Origin: Halomonas sp.
GTDB lineage: Bacteria; Pseudomonadota; Gammaproteobacteria; Pseudomonadales; Halomonadaceae
Direction: 5' to 3'
Length of the DNA: 64,000 bases
Assembly: GCF_029263665.1 (NCBI RefSeq)
Contig: NZ_JAJUFQ010000004.1
Span: 1 to 64,000 of the forward strand
Shown here: one piece after another, positions 29,665 to 38,503 of the stretch
How positions within the stretch are numbered: the stretch's first letter is position 1
Layout of the letters: every line of letters starts with the position of its first letter
Translations under genes and position numbers: made by a program
Notes under the pieces: generated by a model
What the model was told of the DNA's origin: nothing
Seen by the model: only the letters and a program-made list of their open reading frames with translations
Databases searched by the model: none

Positions 29665-30438
29665 TCATGCTGCAGATGAGTTCTGCGCAAAATGGCGTCG
29701 CACGCGCTCCAGGTCTTCCATGGTATCCACCCCAGCCGGAGGCGCTGTCTCCGCCAGCGCCACCTGAATCTCGTGCCCATAGTACAGAGCACGTAGCTGC
29801 TCGAGTTGCTCGAGTTGCTCGAGCGCCGCCGGGGCCCACTCGCTGAATGCACGCAGGAAGCTGGCACGATAGGCGTAGAGCCCGATATGGCGCAACCAGG
29901 CATCGGTTTCCAGCAACGCTGGCTTTTCACGAAAGCCTTCCCTGTCCCAGGGCATCGGTGCGCGAGAAAAGGTCAGAGCGCGGCCGGATGCCGCCCGCAC
30001 CACCTTGACCACATTAGGATTGAACAGCGTGTCTACATCTGTGATGGGCTCGGCCAGTGTTGCCACCGATGCGCCTTCATCCTGCATCAGACGCTCAGCC
30101 ACCTGATTGATCAGCACTGGCGGCAACAGTGGTTCGTCGCCCTGAACATTCACCAGCACAGCGTCATCAGCCAACTCCAGGCGAGCGGCCACTTCGGCCA
30201 GACGATCAGTCCCCGTGGGATGATCCGGACTGGTCAGAAGCACCTCTGCTCCCAGCTCGGCTACCGCATCACGAATGCGCTCGTCATCGGTGGCCACCAC
30301 GACTCGACTGGCGGCAGACTGACATGCCTGATCCCACACGCGAGCTACCATGGGACGCCCGGCAATGTCCGCCAACGGCTTGGCCGGCAGGCGGCTGGAT
30401 CCATAACGCGCGGGAATGACAGCAATGAATTCCTGCAT
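29665..30438 (-). CDS. kdsB: 3-deoxy-manno-octulosonate cytidylyltransferase
   Basis: The start used is ATG 30438 ([22 protein letters not shown]), overlapping the trm112 stop as TGATG; the GTG one codon earlier is equally near an AGGGG box. 257 residues. Sugar nucleotidyltransferase motifs [32 protein letters not shown] and the C-terminal [10 protein letters not shown] are present. KdsB activates Kdo as CMP-Kdo for lipid A. A triple EQL repeat ([10 protein letters not shown]) lies near residue 215. Confidence 0.96.
   Translation of the reverse strand: MQEFIAVIPARYGSSRLPAKPLADIAGRPMVARVWDQACQSAASRVVVATDDERIRDAVAELGAEVLLTSPDHPTGTDRLAEVAARLELADDAVLVNVQGDEPLLPPVLINQVAERLMQDEGASVATLAEPITDVDTLFNPNVVKVVRAASGRALTFSRAPMPWDREGFREKPALLETDAWLRHIGLYAYRASFLRAFSEWAPAALEQLEQLEQLRALYYGHEIQVALAETAPPAGVDTMEDLERVRRHFAQNSSAA
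29803..29829. repeat. Three copies of a 9 bp unit inside kdsB
   Basis: ctcgagttg is repeated almost exactly three times and codes for EQLEQLEQL. It lies in a surface helix region of KdsB and adds whole codons only. Confidence 0.75.
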
Positions 30439-30674
30439 CACAGCGCCCCTGTTCCATCCTCACCGGTCTCACCAGCACGACCTGGAGAGCGCTTGAGAGT
30501 TTCATCGACATTCATATGCCGCGCCTCTTCGATGAGCATGACCGGAATGCCATCACGAATCGGATAAGCCAAACCATCGAACTGGCAGCACAACTCTTCT
30601 GCTTCCCGGTCGTAGCGCAGCTTGCCCTGACACTGCGGGCAAACCAGCATTGCCAGCAATTGCTTGTCCATCAT
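30438..30674 (-). CDS. Trm112/YcaR family small protein
   Basis: The true start is ATG 30674 ([17 protein letters not shown]), with AGGAGA about 5 bases upstream and an ATGA overlap with the lpxK stop; the longer track ORF is not needed. 78 residues. The family shape is LLxMLVCPxCxGxL, then [20 protein letters not shown] pair and a CC pair could hold zinc, unlike E. coli YcaR, which has lost most of these. Function is unknown in bacteria; eukaryotic Trm112 activates methyltransferases. The C-terminal tail is low in complexity. Confidence 0.9.
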   Translation of the reverse strand: MMDKQLLAMLVCPQCQGKLRYDREAEELCCQFDGLAYPIRDGIPVMLIEEARHMNVDETLKRSPGRAGETGEDGTGAL

Positions 30675-31786
30675 CTTGTCTCCTCGGTACATGAAACACG
30701 ACGGCCCAGCCAGGGTGCCGTGTGTTTGTCCAACCAGTCGACGAAAGAGGCCGAAGGTACGGCTTCCACGTCCAACGCCCAACTGTCTGAGGGGGCAATA
30801 TCACGACACTTGACCGCATCCTTGGCAGTCATGATCAATGCTTGGCCGGGCTTCGTCACCAGGTCATCGGCCCGAAAACGGTGGTGATCGCTGAAGGGAG
30901 ACGGGTCATGGGCAACGCCCAGAGTCTCCAGGGTTCTGAAAAAGCGCTCGGGATTGCCGATTCCTGCCACCGCCTTGACAGGTGTGGAAAAGGGGAAAGG
31001 CGTCAAGCTGGCCGTTTCCACGGCACTTGCTGCATCGCGCCTCACCTTCCTCCAACGTGCAGGCTCAAGGCGCATGGCATAGGCCCCTTCTGGAAAAGCG
31101 TGGTGTGCTTCACCATTGATCACTAGTGCATCGATACTATCAAGACGCTCCAGAGGTTCACGCAACGGACCAGCCGGCAGGCAGCGACCATTGCCAAATC
31201 CACGACGCCCATCTACCACCACGATCTCGAGGTCGCGGTCCAGCGGGAGATGCTGCAGACCATCATCCGTAATGATCAGGTCACACCCCCCCTCCATCAG
31301 GCGCCGAGCACCACGCGGCCGGTCGGGATCCACCACTACGGGCAATCCTGTCTGGTCATGCAGCATGCGCGGCTCATCACCACATTCCTCGACAGGCGTA
31401 TCCTGTTCCAGCCATAGTGGATAAGCTCCTCCACCGCTCTGACCTTGACCATTTTGATCTTTACCACCCTGGCCTTTACCGCCCCGCCCTTTACCACCTA
31501 GACCTTTACCACCATAGCCCCGAGACAGAATTCCCGGATGAAAGCCCTGGGTCGCCAGGTGCTGTCCCATCCACGCTACCAAAGGGGATTTACCGGTTCC
31601 CCCAAGCGTCAGATTGCCCACCACAATGACCGGCACAGGCGCCCGCCAACGCGAGCGCCTGCCTTCGCGATACGCTCTGGCACGACGAAGCACTTCACGG
31701 CGATACAGGACTTCCAGTGGGCGCAACAGGCCAAGCCAGGGCGCTCCCTGGTAGGCCGCATTCAACCAGCGCTCTGCGAGCCCCAT
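30671..31786 (-). CDS. lpxK: Tetraacyldisaccharide 4'-kinase with a glycine-rich insertion
   Basis: 371 residues, longer than usual (about 330). Walker A VGNLTLGGTGKSPLVAW (about 56-72), DDGLQHLPLDRD (catalytic Asp region), and the C-terminal MTAKDAVKC are standard. Between LSRGYGG (about 88-93) and YPLWLEQ (about 122) there is an extra run of about 28 Gly/Lys/Gln residues built from GGKGx units. LpxK adds the 4'-phosphate of lipid A in the inner membrane. It overlaps msbA (TGATG) and trm112 (ATGA). Confidence 0.95.
   Translation of the reverse strand: MGLAERWLNAAYQGAPWLGLLRPLEVLYRREVLRRARAYREGRRSRWRAPVPVIVVGNLTLGGTGKSPLVAWMGQHLATQGFHPGILSRGYGGKGLGGKGRGGKGQGGKDQNGQGQSGGGAYPLWLEQDTPVEECGDEPRMLHDQTGLPVVVDPDRPRGARRLMEGGCDLIITDDGLQHLPLDRDLEIVVVDGRRGFGNGRCLPAGPLREPLERLDSIDALVINGEAHHAFPEGAYAMRLEPARWRKVRRDAASAVETASLTPFPFSTPVKAVAGIGNPERFFRTLETLGVAHDPSPFSDHHRFRADDLVTKPGQALIMTAKDAVKCRDIAPSDSWALDVEAVPSASFVDWLDKHTAPWLGRRVSCTEETR
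31424..31512 (-). repeat. 15 bp tandem repeats coding the Gly-rich insert in LpxK
   Basis: On the plus strand cctttaccaccnnnn-like 15 bp units occur four to five times in a row, with further decayed copies toward 31424. They add five codons each (GGKGx), so the reading frame is kept. Confidence 0.85.
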
Positions 31787-33522
31787 CAGGCCTCCTGAAA
31801 CTGCAACTGATACAAGGCAGCATAGGCTCCCCCACGCTCCAGCAACTCATGGTGAGTCCCCTGCTCGATGACCTCGCCCTGCTCCATCACCAGAATACGG
31901 TCTGCGCGTTCGATGGTAGATAGACGGTGAGCAATTACCAGGGTGGTACGGCCCTTGCAAACCTCTTCCAGAGCAGCCTGGATGTAGCGTTCCGATTCAG
32001 TGTCCAAGGCAGAGGTGGCCTCATCCAGGATCAAGATCGGAGAATCCTTGAAGATCGCCCGGGCAATCGCCATTCGCTGACGCTGTCCCCCAGACAACAT
32101 GACACCATTATCCCCCACCAATGCGTCGTAACCTTCCGACATGCGTTCAATGAATTCATGGGCATAGGCTGCACGAGCAGCGGCTTCGACAGCGGTGCGA
32201 TCAGGGTTCGATACACCATAGGCAATGTTGTCGGCAATGGTGGCATTGAATAACGTGACCTGCTGCGACACCAGTGCGATCTGTTGCCGCAAAGGGGCCA
32301 ACTCATAGTCATTCAAAGGCACCCCATCAATCAGAATGCGCCCTGCCGTGGGATAGTAGAAACGTGGGAGCAGGCCGACCAGCGTCGACTTGCCGCCCCC
32401 CGAGCGCCCGACAATGGCGACCATTTCCCCTTGTCGGATATCCAGATCAATCCCCTTCAGCACTTCAGGCTTGTCTTCACCATAGGCGAAATGCACGTTT
32501 TCAAAGCGCACTCGACCCTCAAGCCGGCCCGGCACCACAGTACCTTCATCCGGCTCCAGGGGTTCATCGAGCAGGCCGAAGAGTTCACCAGAAGCGGCAA
32601 GTCCTTTCTGGATCGTGTTATTGATTTCACTGAGAGAGCGTACAGGCTTGGCCATCAAGGATGCCGCAGTAATGAAACCCACGAACTCGCCTGGCGTCAT
32701 ATTGTCCATCAATGCCGGAGACATCGCGAACCACACCAGAATGGCAAGCGAAATCGCCACCAGAATCTGAATGACAGGAGTACTGGTGGCCTTGGTAGCA
32801 GCCTCTTTCAAGCTCTGGCGACGATTGGCCTCACTGGCAGCACGAAAACGCTCTTGCTCATACGTTTCAGCACCGTGGGTGCGCACCACGCGATACCCCG
32901 TCAACGCTTCGGAAGCAACGTGAGTGACATCTCCCATGGAACGCTGGAGGCGGCGTGAAATACGTCGAAAACGCTTGCTGGTATAGCTGACCACCCCGCC
33001 AATCAGCGGCGTCACTGCCAGGAACAGCAAGGTCAGCATCCAGTTGGTCCAGAACAAATAGCACAGCAGGCCAATGACAAACAGTCCTTCCTGAAGCAGG
33101 ACAGTAATGGCCTTGGTTCCTGCACCTGTCACCTGTTCCACATGGTAAGTCACTCGGGAAACCAGGTGCCCCGATGAGTGGTTGTCGAAATAGCTCCCCG
33201 GAAGGCGCAGCATATGGTTGAACACATCGCAACGCAGCATATGCACCATGTTACGCGCCACATTGCTCATGAAATAGGTACCCAGGAAGGTCCCCACGCC
33301 ACGGGTTGCAAACATGACCACCACGAACAACGGCAAGAACAGCCGGAATGATGCATCCGGGTTCTGGATACCGTCGATCAGGCGCTTCATCATCTCCGCC
33401 AAGGCCGTGCTGGAGGCGGCGTAGATACCATAGCCGATCACAGCAACGAGGAAGGATTTCCAGAAAGGTTTTACATAGCCAAGAAGACGCTTGTATAGCG
33501 TCCAACCGGAATATTCGCTCAC
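31786..33522 (-). CDS. msbA: Lipid A export ABC transporter MsbA
   Basis: 578 residues. The N-terminal six-helix domain (about 1-310) and ABC domain (about 335-570) are fused. Walker A AIVGRSGGGKST, Q-loop LVSQQVTLF, signature LSGGQRQRMAIARAIF, Walker B ILILDEATSALDTES and H-loop VIAHRLSTI are all present. MsbA flips core-lipid A across the inner membrane. It precedes lpxK on the same transcript. Confidence 0.96.
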   Translation of the reverse strand: MSEYSGWTLYKRLLGYVKPFWKSFLVAVIGYGIYAASSTALAEMMKRLIDGIQNPDASFRLFLPLFVVVMFATRGVGTFLGTYFMSNVARNMVHMLRCDVFNHMLRLPGSYFDNHSSGHLVSRVTYHVEQVTGAGTKAITVLLQEGLFVIGLLCYLFWTNWMLTLLFLAVTPLIGGVVSYTSKRFRRISRRLQRSMGDVTHVASEALTGYRVVRTHGAETYEQERFRAASEANRRQSLKEAATKATSTPVIQILVAISLAILVWFAMSPALMDNMTPGEFVGFITAASLMAKPVRSLSEINNTIQKGLAASGELFGLLDEPLEPDEGTVVPGRLEGRVRFENVHFAYGEDKPEVLKGIDLDIRQGEMVAIVGRSGGGKSTLVGLLPRFYYPTAGRILIDGVPLNDYELAPLRQQIALVSQQVTLFNATIADNIAYGVSNPDRTAVEAAARAAYAHEFIERMSEGYDALVGDNGVMLSGGQRQRMAIARAIFKDSPILILDEATSALDTESERYIQAALEEVCKGRTTLVIAHRLSTIERADRILVMEQGEVIEQGTHHELLERGGAYAALYQLQFQEA

Positions 33523-33601
33523 ATTGGCTCCATTTCAAAGGGAGTCAGTTGACTGATCATCAAATACCAGTCCTGGCGCAAGGCGGCACCATAAGCCGAC
33601 A

Positions 33602-36001
33602 TCAAAGGCCCGATTCTACCCCATGGCATCGTCCACCGACACCGCTCCCTCGTCGATGAGATCCGACACGTATCGGTCGCCCCAGGCGCAGCATGAAATG
33701 TAGCTGACCATCCAGCGCCGTGCTGAAGAAACAACTCCCTGCGTGACGCAAGCGCCGGACGACTTCTGCTGAGGGATGCCCCAAGGTATTGAAGCGCCCT
33801 GCGGAAACGACACTGAAAGCAGGCTGCAAGGCCTCGACCAGCGCAACGCCCGTACTGGTACGACTGCCATGATGCCCCAGCACCAGCACATCCAGACGTG
33901 CACTGTCATCGGTATCCATGGTATCTCGCATCCAGTAACGCTCCGTGCGCTTGCCAGCATCCCCTGGAATGATGATACGCCGTCCATTGGCCGTCACTTC
34001 CAGGACACAGGAACGATCATTGGACGACAGCGTCTGCTGGACGTCTCCTGAAGGAGGCCATAGAAAGCGAAACTCGACATCGTCCCAATGCCAGGCCTTG
34101 CCCCTCTCGCATGTAGTAGTAGAAGAACTTCTTGGCATTCTTTCAGGCCATTCAGACTGAGGATGGAACCATTGCGACACATGATATTCAGCAGCAATCC
34201 AATCAACGCCACCGCTATGGTCCAGGTCGGCATGACTGACCACGACAGCATCAAAACGCCCTCCTGGAGGCAATATCCCGGTTGCAGGCACAAATCCTGA
34301 ATAGGAGCGGGGCCCTGTATCAAACAGTAGCCGATGGCGTGCCGTCCGCACTTCAGCCATCAACCCTTGCCCGACATCCCAGATCACCAGATCGAACTCT
34401 CCACGTCGCGGCCCCACACTGCCATGGAATAGCCCACTCGCTATTATCAGAATCACCATCCCCCAGCGTAGGCGTGGAGCCATGCCCGGAATCCCCATGA
34501 TCAGTGCCATAGCACACAGAGACATTCCCAACGACTCACGCCATGACAGATCCGGGTACAACTCTGTTTCCCAGGTCGATAACCATGCCAGCCCAGCAAC
34601 GACAACATCGATGACAACACCATCAAGCTGCCAGATCAGCAACCCAATAGGAGGCCATAGCATGGAGAGACTCCAGCCAAGCATTCCCAAAGGAACAAGC
34701 AGCATGCTGACCACAGGGACCGCAAACAGATTGGCGACCGGAGCCACCCACGCCAACCGCCCAAAGCTGATCAGCACCAGGCCTGACACCAAGGGAGACA
34801 ACAGCAGTTGGGTACGCAACAGAACCTTCACCGGCCCCATCCTGCCAGCAGGTGGACGCCGCCCCTGCCAAATCAGCACCAACAGAAAGACCGCCGAGAA
34901 TGACAGCCACAATCCTGGCCGCCAGAGTGACAATGGATTGATCAGCACAACCAGCCCCAGGGCCAGAGCCAATGCCTGCCAGGGAGAAGGATGGTGACGA
35001 CCTCCTGCGACCCACATTGCCACCAGTGTCATCACTAGCGCGCGCATGGCAGGGGGAGCACCGCCCACCATCCAGACAAACCCCGCAACTGCAACACCGG
35101 CCACCCACCAAGGCCACATCTGCATACGCCAGTTACCCGGGCTCAGCAGTCGCGCCATTCCCTTGGCCAGCCACAGCACCAAAACAGCAACCAGTCCGAC
35201 ATGCAGGCCGGATACCACGACAAGATGCGTTGTTCCCGTCGCATTAAGCAGATCCCAGTCATCATCGCTAAGCGCATCGCCATCGCCCAAGGTCAGTGCT
35301 GCCAGCCATCGCCTCGCCTGATCATCCAGGGGCTGACGATAGAGATAATTCCGAGCAGACTGCCTCAGGCTGAATCCAGCAGGTGCGAGACGCGATCCAA
35401 CAGGTGTGCCCACCACTTTTCCCGTTGCCTGAATGCCTTCTCGCCATAGCCAGCCTTGGTAATCGAAAGTACCGGGATTCGACATGCCCCACGGAGGCCA
35501 TAGTTTTACCTCAAGGCGCCAGCGCTCACCGACTCGGGGCTGCTCCGGGGCATCTGCAGGCACCTGGTCACGATCGGAATAACGGTTGTCGGGATAGTGA
35601 CTGACGCGAACGCGCTGCAATGATGCACAAGAGGGCAAAGAAGGCTCTAGCGGTTGACAGTTATCGACCTGCAAGACGAGACGCTGAGTACCACTGCCAT
35701 CCAAATCACTGGACAGTACACGAGCGTCGATAATCAATACCCGCCCTGTCAGCCCATCGGCAAGCTCTCGTCCTTTTTCGACCAGTAGTGATGTCATCAC
35801 CCAAAGCGCTGCCAGACACACCACGATCATTGGCCAGCAACGTCCAGCCAGACCTGACAGCAACAAGACCGCCAGCAATGGAACGACCGCTTCCCAGACA
35901 TTTCCTCCCATATGGAAAGCCAGCCCGCCAAACATGCAGCCTAGTGCCAAGGGAAACGCGAGCCCGTACCTCAAGCTATCCGACCTATTCATGCAAAACA
36001 T
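33602..36001 (-). CDS. comEC: DNA internalization competence protein ComEC/Rec2
   Basis: 799 residues: an N-terminal DUF4131/OB region, a membrane domain of about 8-10 helices with the ComEC signature (ATGTTHLVVVSGLHVGL), and a C-terminal metallo-beta-lactamase-like domain (VVSHADLDHSGGVDW). It forms the inner-membrane channel that takes up single-stranded DNA in naturally competent cells. Its role in this organism is not shown. It lies upstream of msbA-lpxK, as in pseudomonads (but without exbBD in between). The start could also be at the fourth residue. Confidence 0.93.
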   Translation of the reverse strand: MFCMNRSDSLRYGLAFPLALGCMFGGLAFHMGGNVWEAVVPLLAVLLLSGLAGRCWPMIVVCLAALWVMTSLLVEKGRELADGLTGRVLIIDARVLSSDLDGSGTQRLVLQVDNCQPLEPSLPSCASLQRVRVSHYPDNRYSDRDQVPADAPEQPRVGERWRLEVKLWPPWGMSNPGTFDYQGWLWREGIQATGKVVGTPVGSRLAPAGFSLRQSARNYLYRQPLDDQARRWLAALTLGDGDALSDDDWDLLNATGTTHLVVVSGLHVGLVAVLVLWLAKGMARLLSPGNWRMQMWPWWVAGVAVAGFVWMVGGAPPAMRALVMTLVAMWVAGGRHHPSPWQALALALGLVVLINPLSLWRPGLWLSFSAVFLLVLIWQGRRPPAGRMGPVKVLLRTQLLLSPLVSGLVLISFGRLAWVAPVANLFAVPVVSMLLVPLGMLGWSLSMLWPPIGLLIWQLDGVVIDVVVAGLAWLSTWETELYPDLSWRESLGMSLCAMALIMGIPGMAPRLRWGMVILIIASGLFHGSVGPRRGEFDLVIWDVGQGLMAEVRTARHRLLFDTGPRSYSGFVPATGILPPGGRFDAVVVSHADLDHSGGVDWIAAEYHVSQWFHPQSEWPERMPRSSSTTTCERGKAWHWDDVEFRFLWPPSGDVQQTLSSNDRSCVLEVTANGRRIIIPGDAGKRTERYWMRDTMDTDDSARLDVLVLGHHGSRTSTGVALVEALQPAFSVVSAGRFNTLGHPSAEVVRRLRHAGSCFFSTALDGQLHFMLRLGRPIRVGSHRRGSGVGGRCHGVESGL

Positions 36002-36107
36002 CCATGCCTACCATCCATAACGCCTCCTTGCGTTGGCCGATGTCATGGCAACGCCATCGGCTAGTATGGATAATAGCCTCGCACCCTAAGCTGCGAACTG
36101 GGCCACC

Positions 36108-36641
36108 ATGCCGCGTCGACTATTGCAACGTTACTTGCCCGATCCCGACTCTCTGAGGCGGCAGCGAACCTTGCGTTGCATGGCACACCTGATTGGTGAC
36201 CCTGCCCTGTGGATGCTGTCACGCAGAAGCGTGGCCAACGCCTTTTCCATTGGGCTGTTCAGTGCTTTGCTGCCGATTCCCATGCAGATGGTAGTGGCCG
36301 CCTTCGGTGCCCGCTTGGCGCGTTGCAATCTGCCCCTTTCCGTGGCCCTGGTATGGATCACCAATCCGTTGACCATGCCGCTGATCTATTATGCCAACTA
36401 CACGCTGGGCGCCTGGCTGCTGCAGACCCCCGCCCTGCAGGCACCAGAGCAACTGACGACCCATTGGCTGAAAATGCAGTTGATGGAGATTCTGCCTTCA
36501 CTGGTCGTTGGCTCGCTGGTCGCTGCTGTCGTCACCGGTCTTGTGGCCAACCTGGTCATCCGCCTGATCTGGCGCTGGCATGTATTGCGTAGCTGGAAAG
36601 CCAGGACCCACCGCCGCAGGCAAGCCCGGCGAAATGGTTAA
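36108..36641 (+). CDS. DUF2062 family membrane protein
   Basis: 177 residues starting MPRRLLQRYLPDPDSLRRQ. The DUF2062 core is ANAFSIGLFSALLPIPMQMVVA and WITNPLTMPLIYYANYTLGAWLL, with three hydrophobic segments and a basic C-terminus. Function unknown; the family is common next to comEC in gammaproteobacteria, as here (divergent). A terminator follows. Confidence 0.9.
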   Translation: MPRRLLQRYLPDPDSLRRQRTLRCMAHLIGDPALWMLSRRSVANAFSIGLFSALLPIPMQMVVAAFGARLARCNLPLSVALVWITNPLTMPLIYYANYTLGAWLLQTPALQAPEQLTTHWLKMQLMEILPSLVVGSLVAAVVTGLVANLVIRLIWRWHVLRSWKARTHRRRQARRNG

Positions 36642-36671
36642 CTGCACATAAGCCTTGCCAGATCCCAACAG

Positions 36672-36703
36672 AAAAAAGACCGCCTGAAGGCGGCCTTTTT
36701 ATT
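36672..36703 (+). terminator. Terminator after DUF2062 (left copy of a duplicated terminator)
   Basis: aaaaaagaccgcctgaaggcggccttttt has a GCCGCC/GGCGG stem with a TGAA loop and a T-run. The 46 bp from 36672 to 36717 match 37739-37784 at 40 positions. Confidence 0.9.
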
Positions 36704-36767
36704 CCCAGAAGTTTATTGCCACACACCAGCCGCAATGATTCACCCCGTTACCATGCAGCACACCTAA

Positions 36768-36975
36768 GGAACCTCTGATTCACTGCCTGCGTGGGCCAAT
36801 CACTGCGTTACGCGGTGCTGGTACGCCAGCCCGGCGGATGGCCGCCCCGACGAAATCCTCACATAGCCTACTATGCTCCGGTTGACCATCCTCTGGATGT
36901 TCTCTCCGCTGCGCTTCGGGTCTGCGCTCCGGGCGCCTTGTGCTTGACCCGCTCGCCGACTTATTCAGAGGCTCC
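36768..36975. mobile_element. MITE-like element with terminal inverted repeats and CTAA target duplication
   Basis: A 208 bp non-coding segment begins GGAACCTCTGA and ends TCAGAGGCTCC (10 of 11 matching inverted ends). It is flanked on both sides by CTAA (36764-36767 and 36976-36979). Inverted ends plus a 4 bp YTAR duplication fit IS5-family transposition. It holds no ORF with family signature, so it would need a transposase in trans. Its interior is GC-rich with several short hairpins. Confidence 0.75.
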
Positions 36976-37416
36976 CTAACGCTGATATTTGATAAACGGT
37001 GTCAGCTTCGCGACTCGGTCATAGAGTTGGCGAGCAGGTTCATTGAAATCCTGAGTCAGCCAATAAACCGACGGCGTGCCGTTGGCATCGGCAGCCTCAT
37101 ATACTGCCTCGATCAGTGCGCGCCCCACCCCACTGCCACGGAGAGTCGGGTCAACGTAAAGGTCTTGCAGATAACAAACATCTTCCACACGCCAATTGTG
37201 TGCGTGATAGATGAAGTGTACGAGCCCAATGAGGCGACCATTCTGTTCCGCGACCAGAGCATTTCTATTGGCCTCATTGGGATCAAGGATCCTGCTGAAC
37301 GTCGCTTCGTAGACCTGTTCTGAAACGCTACTTTCATAGAATTCCAAGTAAGCGGTCCATAGGCGCCGCCACTCGGGCTGGTCGTCTTCTGTCAAATGAC
37401 GGATATGAAGAGTCAT
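36976..37416 (-). CDS. GNAT family N-acetyltransferase
   Basis: 146 residues. The acetyl-CoA-binding motif A is LYVDPTLRGSGVGRALIEAVYE (about 88-109), after GLVHFIYHAHNW and before YWLTQDFNEPARQLYDRV. The substrate cannot be told; the shape recalls small amino-group or polyamine acetyltransferases. Its stop codon TAG is formed by the target duplication of the neighbouring MITE, so the element inserted directly behind the gene. The gene and element lie between two copies of one terminator. Confidence 0.88.
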   Translation of the reverse strand: MTLHIRHLTEDDQPEWRRLWTAYLEFYESSVSEQVYEATFSRILDPNEANRNALVAEQNGRLIGLVHFIYHAHNWRVEDVCYLQDLYVDPTLRGSGVGRALIEAVYEAADANGTPSVYWLTQDFNEPARQLYDRVAKLTPFIKYQR

Positions 37417-37792
37417 GAAGCTTGTTCTCTCGACAGGTGTCTTAAAAAGAATGTGATTACCCAGCAGTTTCTACACAGGTCAGATCGCTAAATTCATAGC
37501 CACTGGAATAAGCTTCTGCGAGTGTTTCATACTAGGTACCTAATGAGGGTATCGGTGGTTATAAAACTGAATCTAGCCGCCGATGGCTTGAATTGCATGC
37601 TGCCAGCCTCGAAACGGGGGTAAAAGCATGCTGGCCTTTCGATGCCCAGATCAGACGCTCTTCCTGCCGTTTTGCATTAGCTACCTGTAACGTTTCATAT
37701 TTCCCCACTTTCATGCCTTTCCCCTCTACAAACATCACAAAAAAGGCCACCCGAAGGTGGCCTTTTTATTCACAGAAGCTTATTTCAGCACA
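37417..37792. other. Intergenic region between the GNAT gene and lolD
   Basis: 376 bp. It holds the lolD terminator at its right end and otherwise AT-richer sequence. The reverse-strand ORF 37559-37750 (63 residues) is not convincing: it begins inside the terminator and matches no family I know. Any promoter of the GNAT gene should lie in 37417-37560, but none is clear. Confidence 0.5.
37739..37771 (-). terminator. Terminator after lolD (right copy of the duplicated terminator)
   Basis: GGCCACC-TTCG-GGTGGCC with A/T-runs on both sides, 22 bases after the lolD stop. It has a UUCG loop on the lolD transcript. Confidence 0.92.
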
Positions 37793-38503
37793 TCATTCCT
37801 GGTGCAGGCGTCCTTCATCCAGGCGTAGCACTCTATCCTGGTGTGCAGCGAGCCCTTGATCGTGAGTGACGATGACGAAAGCACAGCGAGCCGTGGATGC
37901 CAGTTCATCGATCAGAGAAAGGATGCTGGCGGCGGTGTGCTGATCCAGGTTGCCGGTCGGCTCATCCATCAGCATCAGACTGGGATCCGTCACCAGAGCA
38001 CGGGCAATCGCTACGCGCTGGCGTTCACCACCGGATAGCTCACCTGGTTTATGGTCGGCTCGCGCTTCCATCCCCACGCGAGACAACAGTCTCATGGCAT
38101 GTTCCTCGGCAGCCTTCTTGCGCTGACCACGAATGATCAGCGGCAATGCCACATTCTCCACGGCCGAGAACTCCGCCAGCAGGTGGTGGAACTGGTAGAC
38201 GAAGCCGATGTGCTGATTACGGAACAGGCCAATCTCGGCTTCGCTCAGCTCATGCAGCACGGTCCCTCCCACGTTCACCTCACCGGCACTGGGCAGGTCA
38301 AGACCACCCAGCAGGTTGAGCAGTGTGGTCTTGCCGGAGCCGGAACTGCCGACCACCGCCACACGCTCTCCCGCCCGCACCTGCAACGACAGGTCGTCGA
38401 GCACAACCAGATCATGGGGCCCTTCACTATAGACGCGTGACAGCCCTTGGCATTCCAGCATGATCTCGCGCGGCGTTGTCTGTTGGATCGCTGCATCACT
38501 CAT
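37793..38503 (-). CDS. lolD: Lipoprotein-releasing ABC transporter, ATP-binding subunit
   Basis: 236 residues. Walker [16 protein letters not shown]-loop [15 protein letters not shown], the LolD-type signature [16 protein letters not shown], Walker [13 protein letters not shown] and H-loop IVTHD. It powers the release of lipoproteins from the inner membrane to LolA. It overlaps the permease gene by 8 bases; translation is coupled. Confidence 0.96.
   Translation of the reverse strand: MSDAAIQQTTPREIMLECQGLSRVYSEGPHDLVVLDDLSLQVRAGERVAVVGSSGSGKTTLLNLLGGLDLPSAGEVNVGGTVLHELSEAEIGLFRNQHIGFVYQFHHLLAEFSAVENVALPLIIRGQRKKAAEEHAMRLLSRVGMEARADHKPGELSGGERQRVAIARALVTDPSLMLMDEPTGNLDQHTAASILSLIDELASTARCAFVIVTHDQGLAAHQDRVLRLDEGRLHQE

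Noticed and set aside
36768-36975. MITE region as a small RNA gene
   Set aside because: Inverted ends with CTAA duplication explain it better as a transposed element; no promoter seen.
37559-37750. 63-residue reverse ORF between the GNAT gene and lolD
   Set aside because: Its start lies in the lolD terminator and the product has no recognisable family; an internal ATG with AGGGGAAAGG upstream makes it not impossible.
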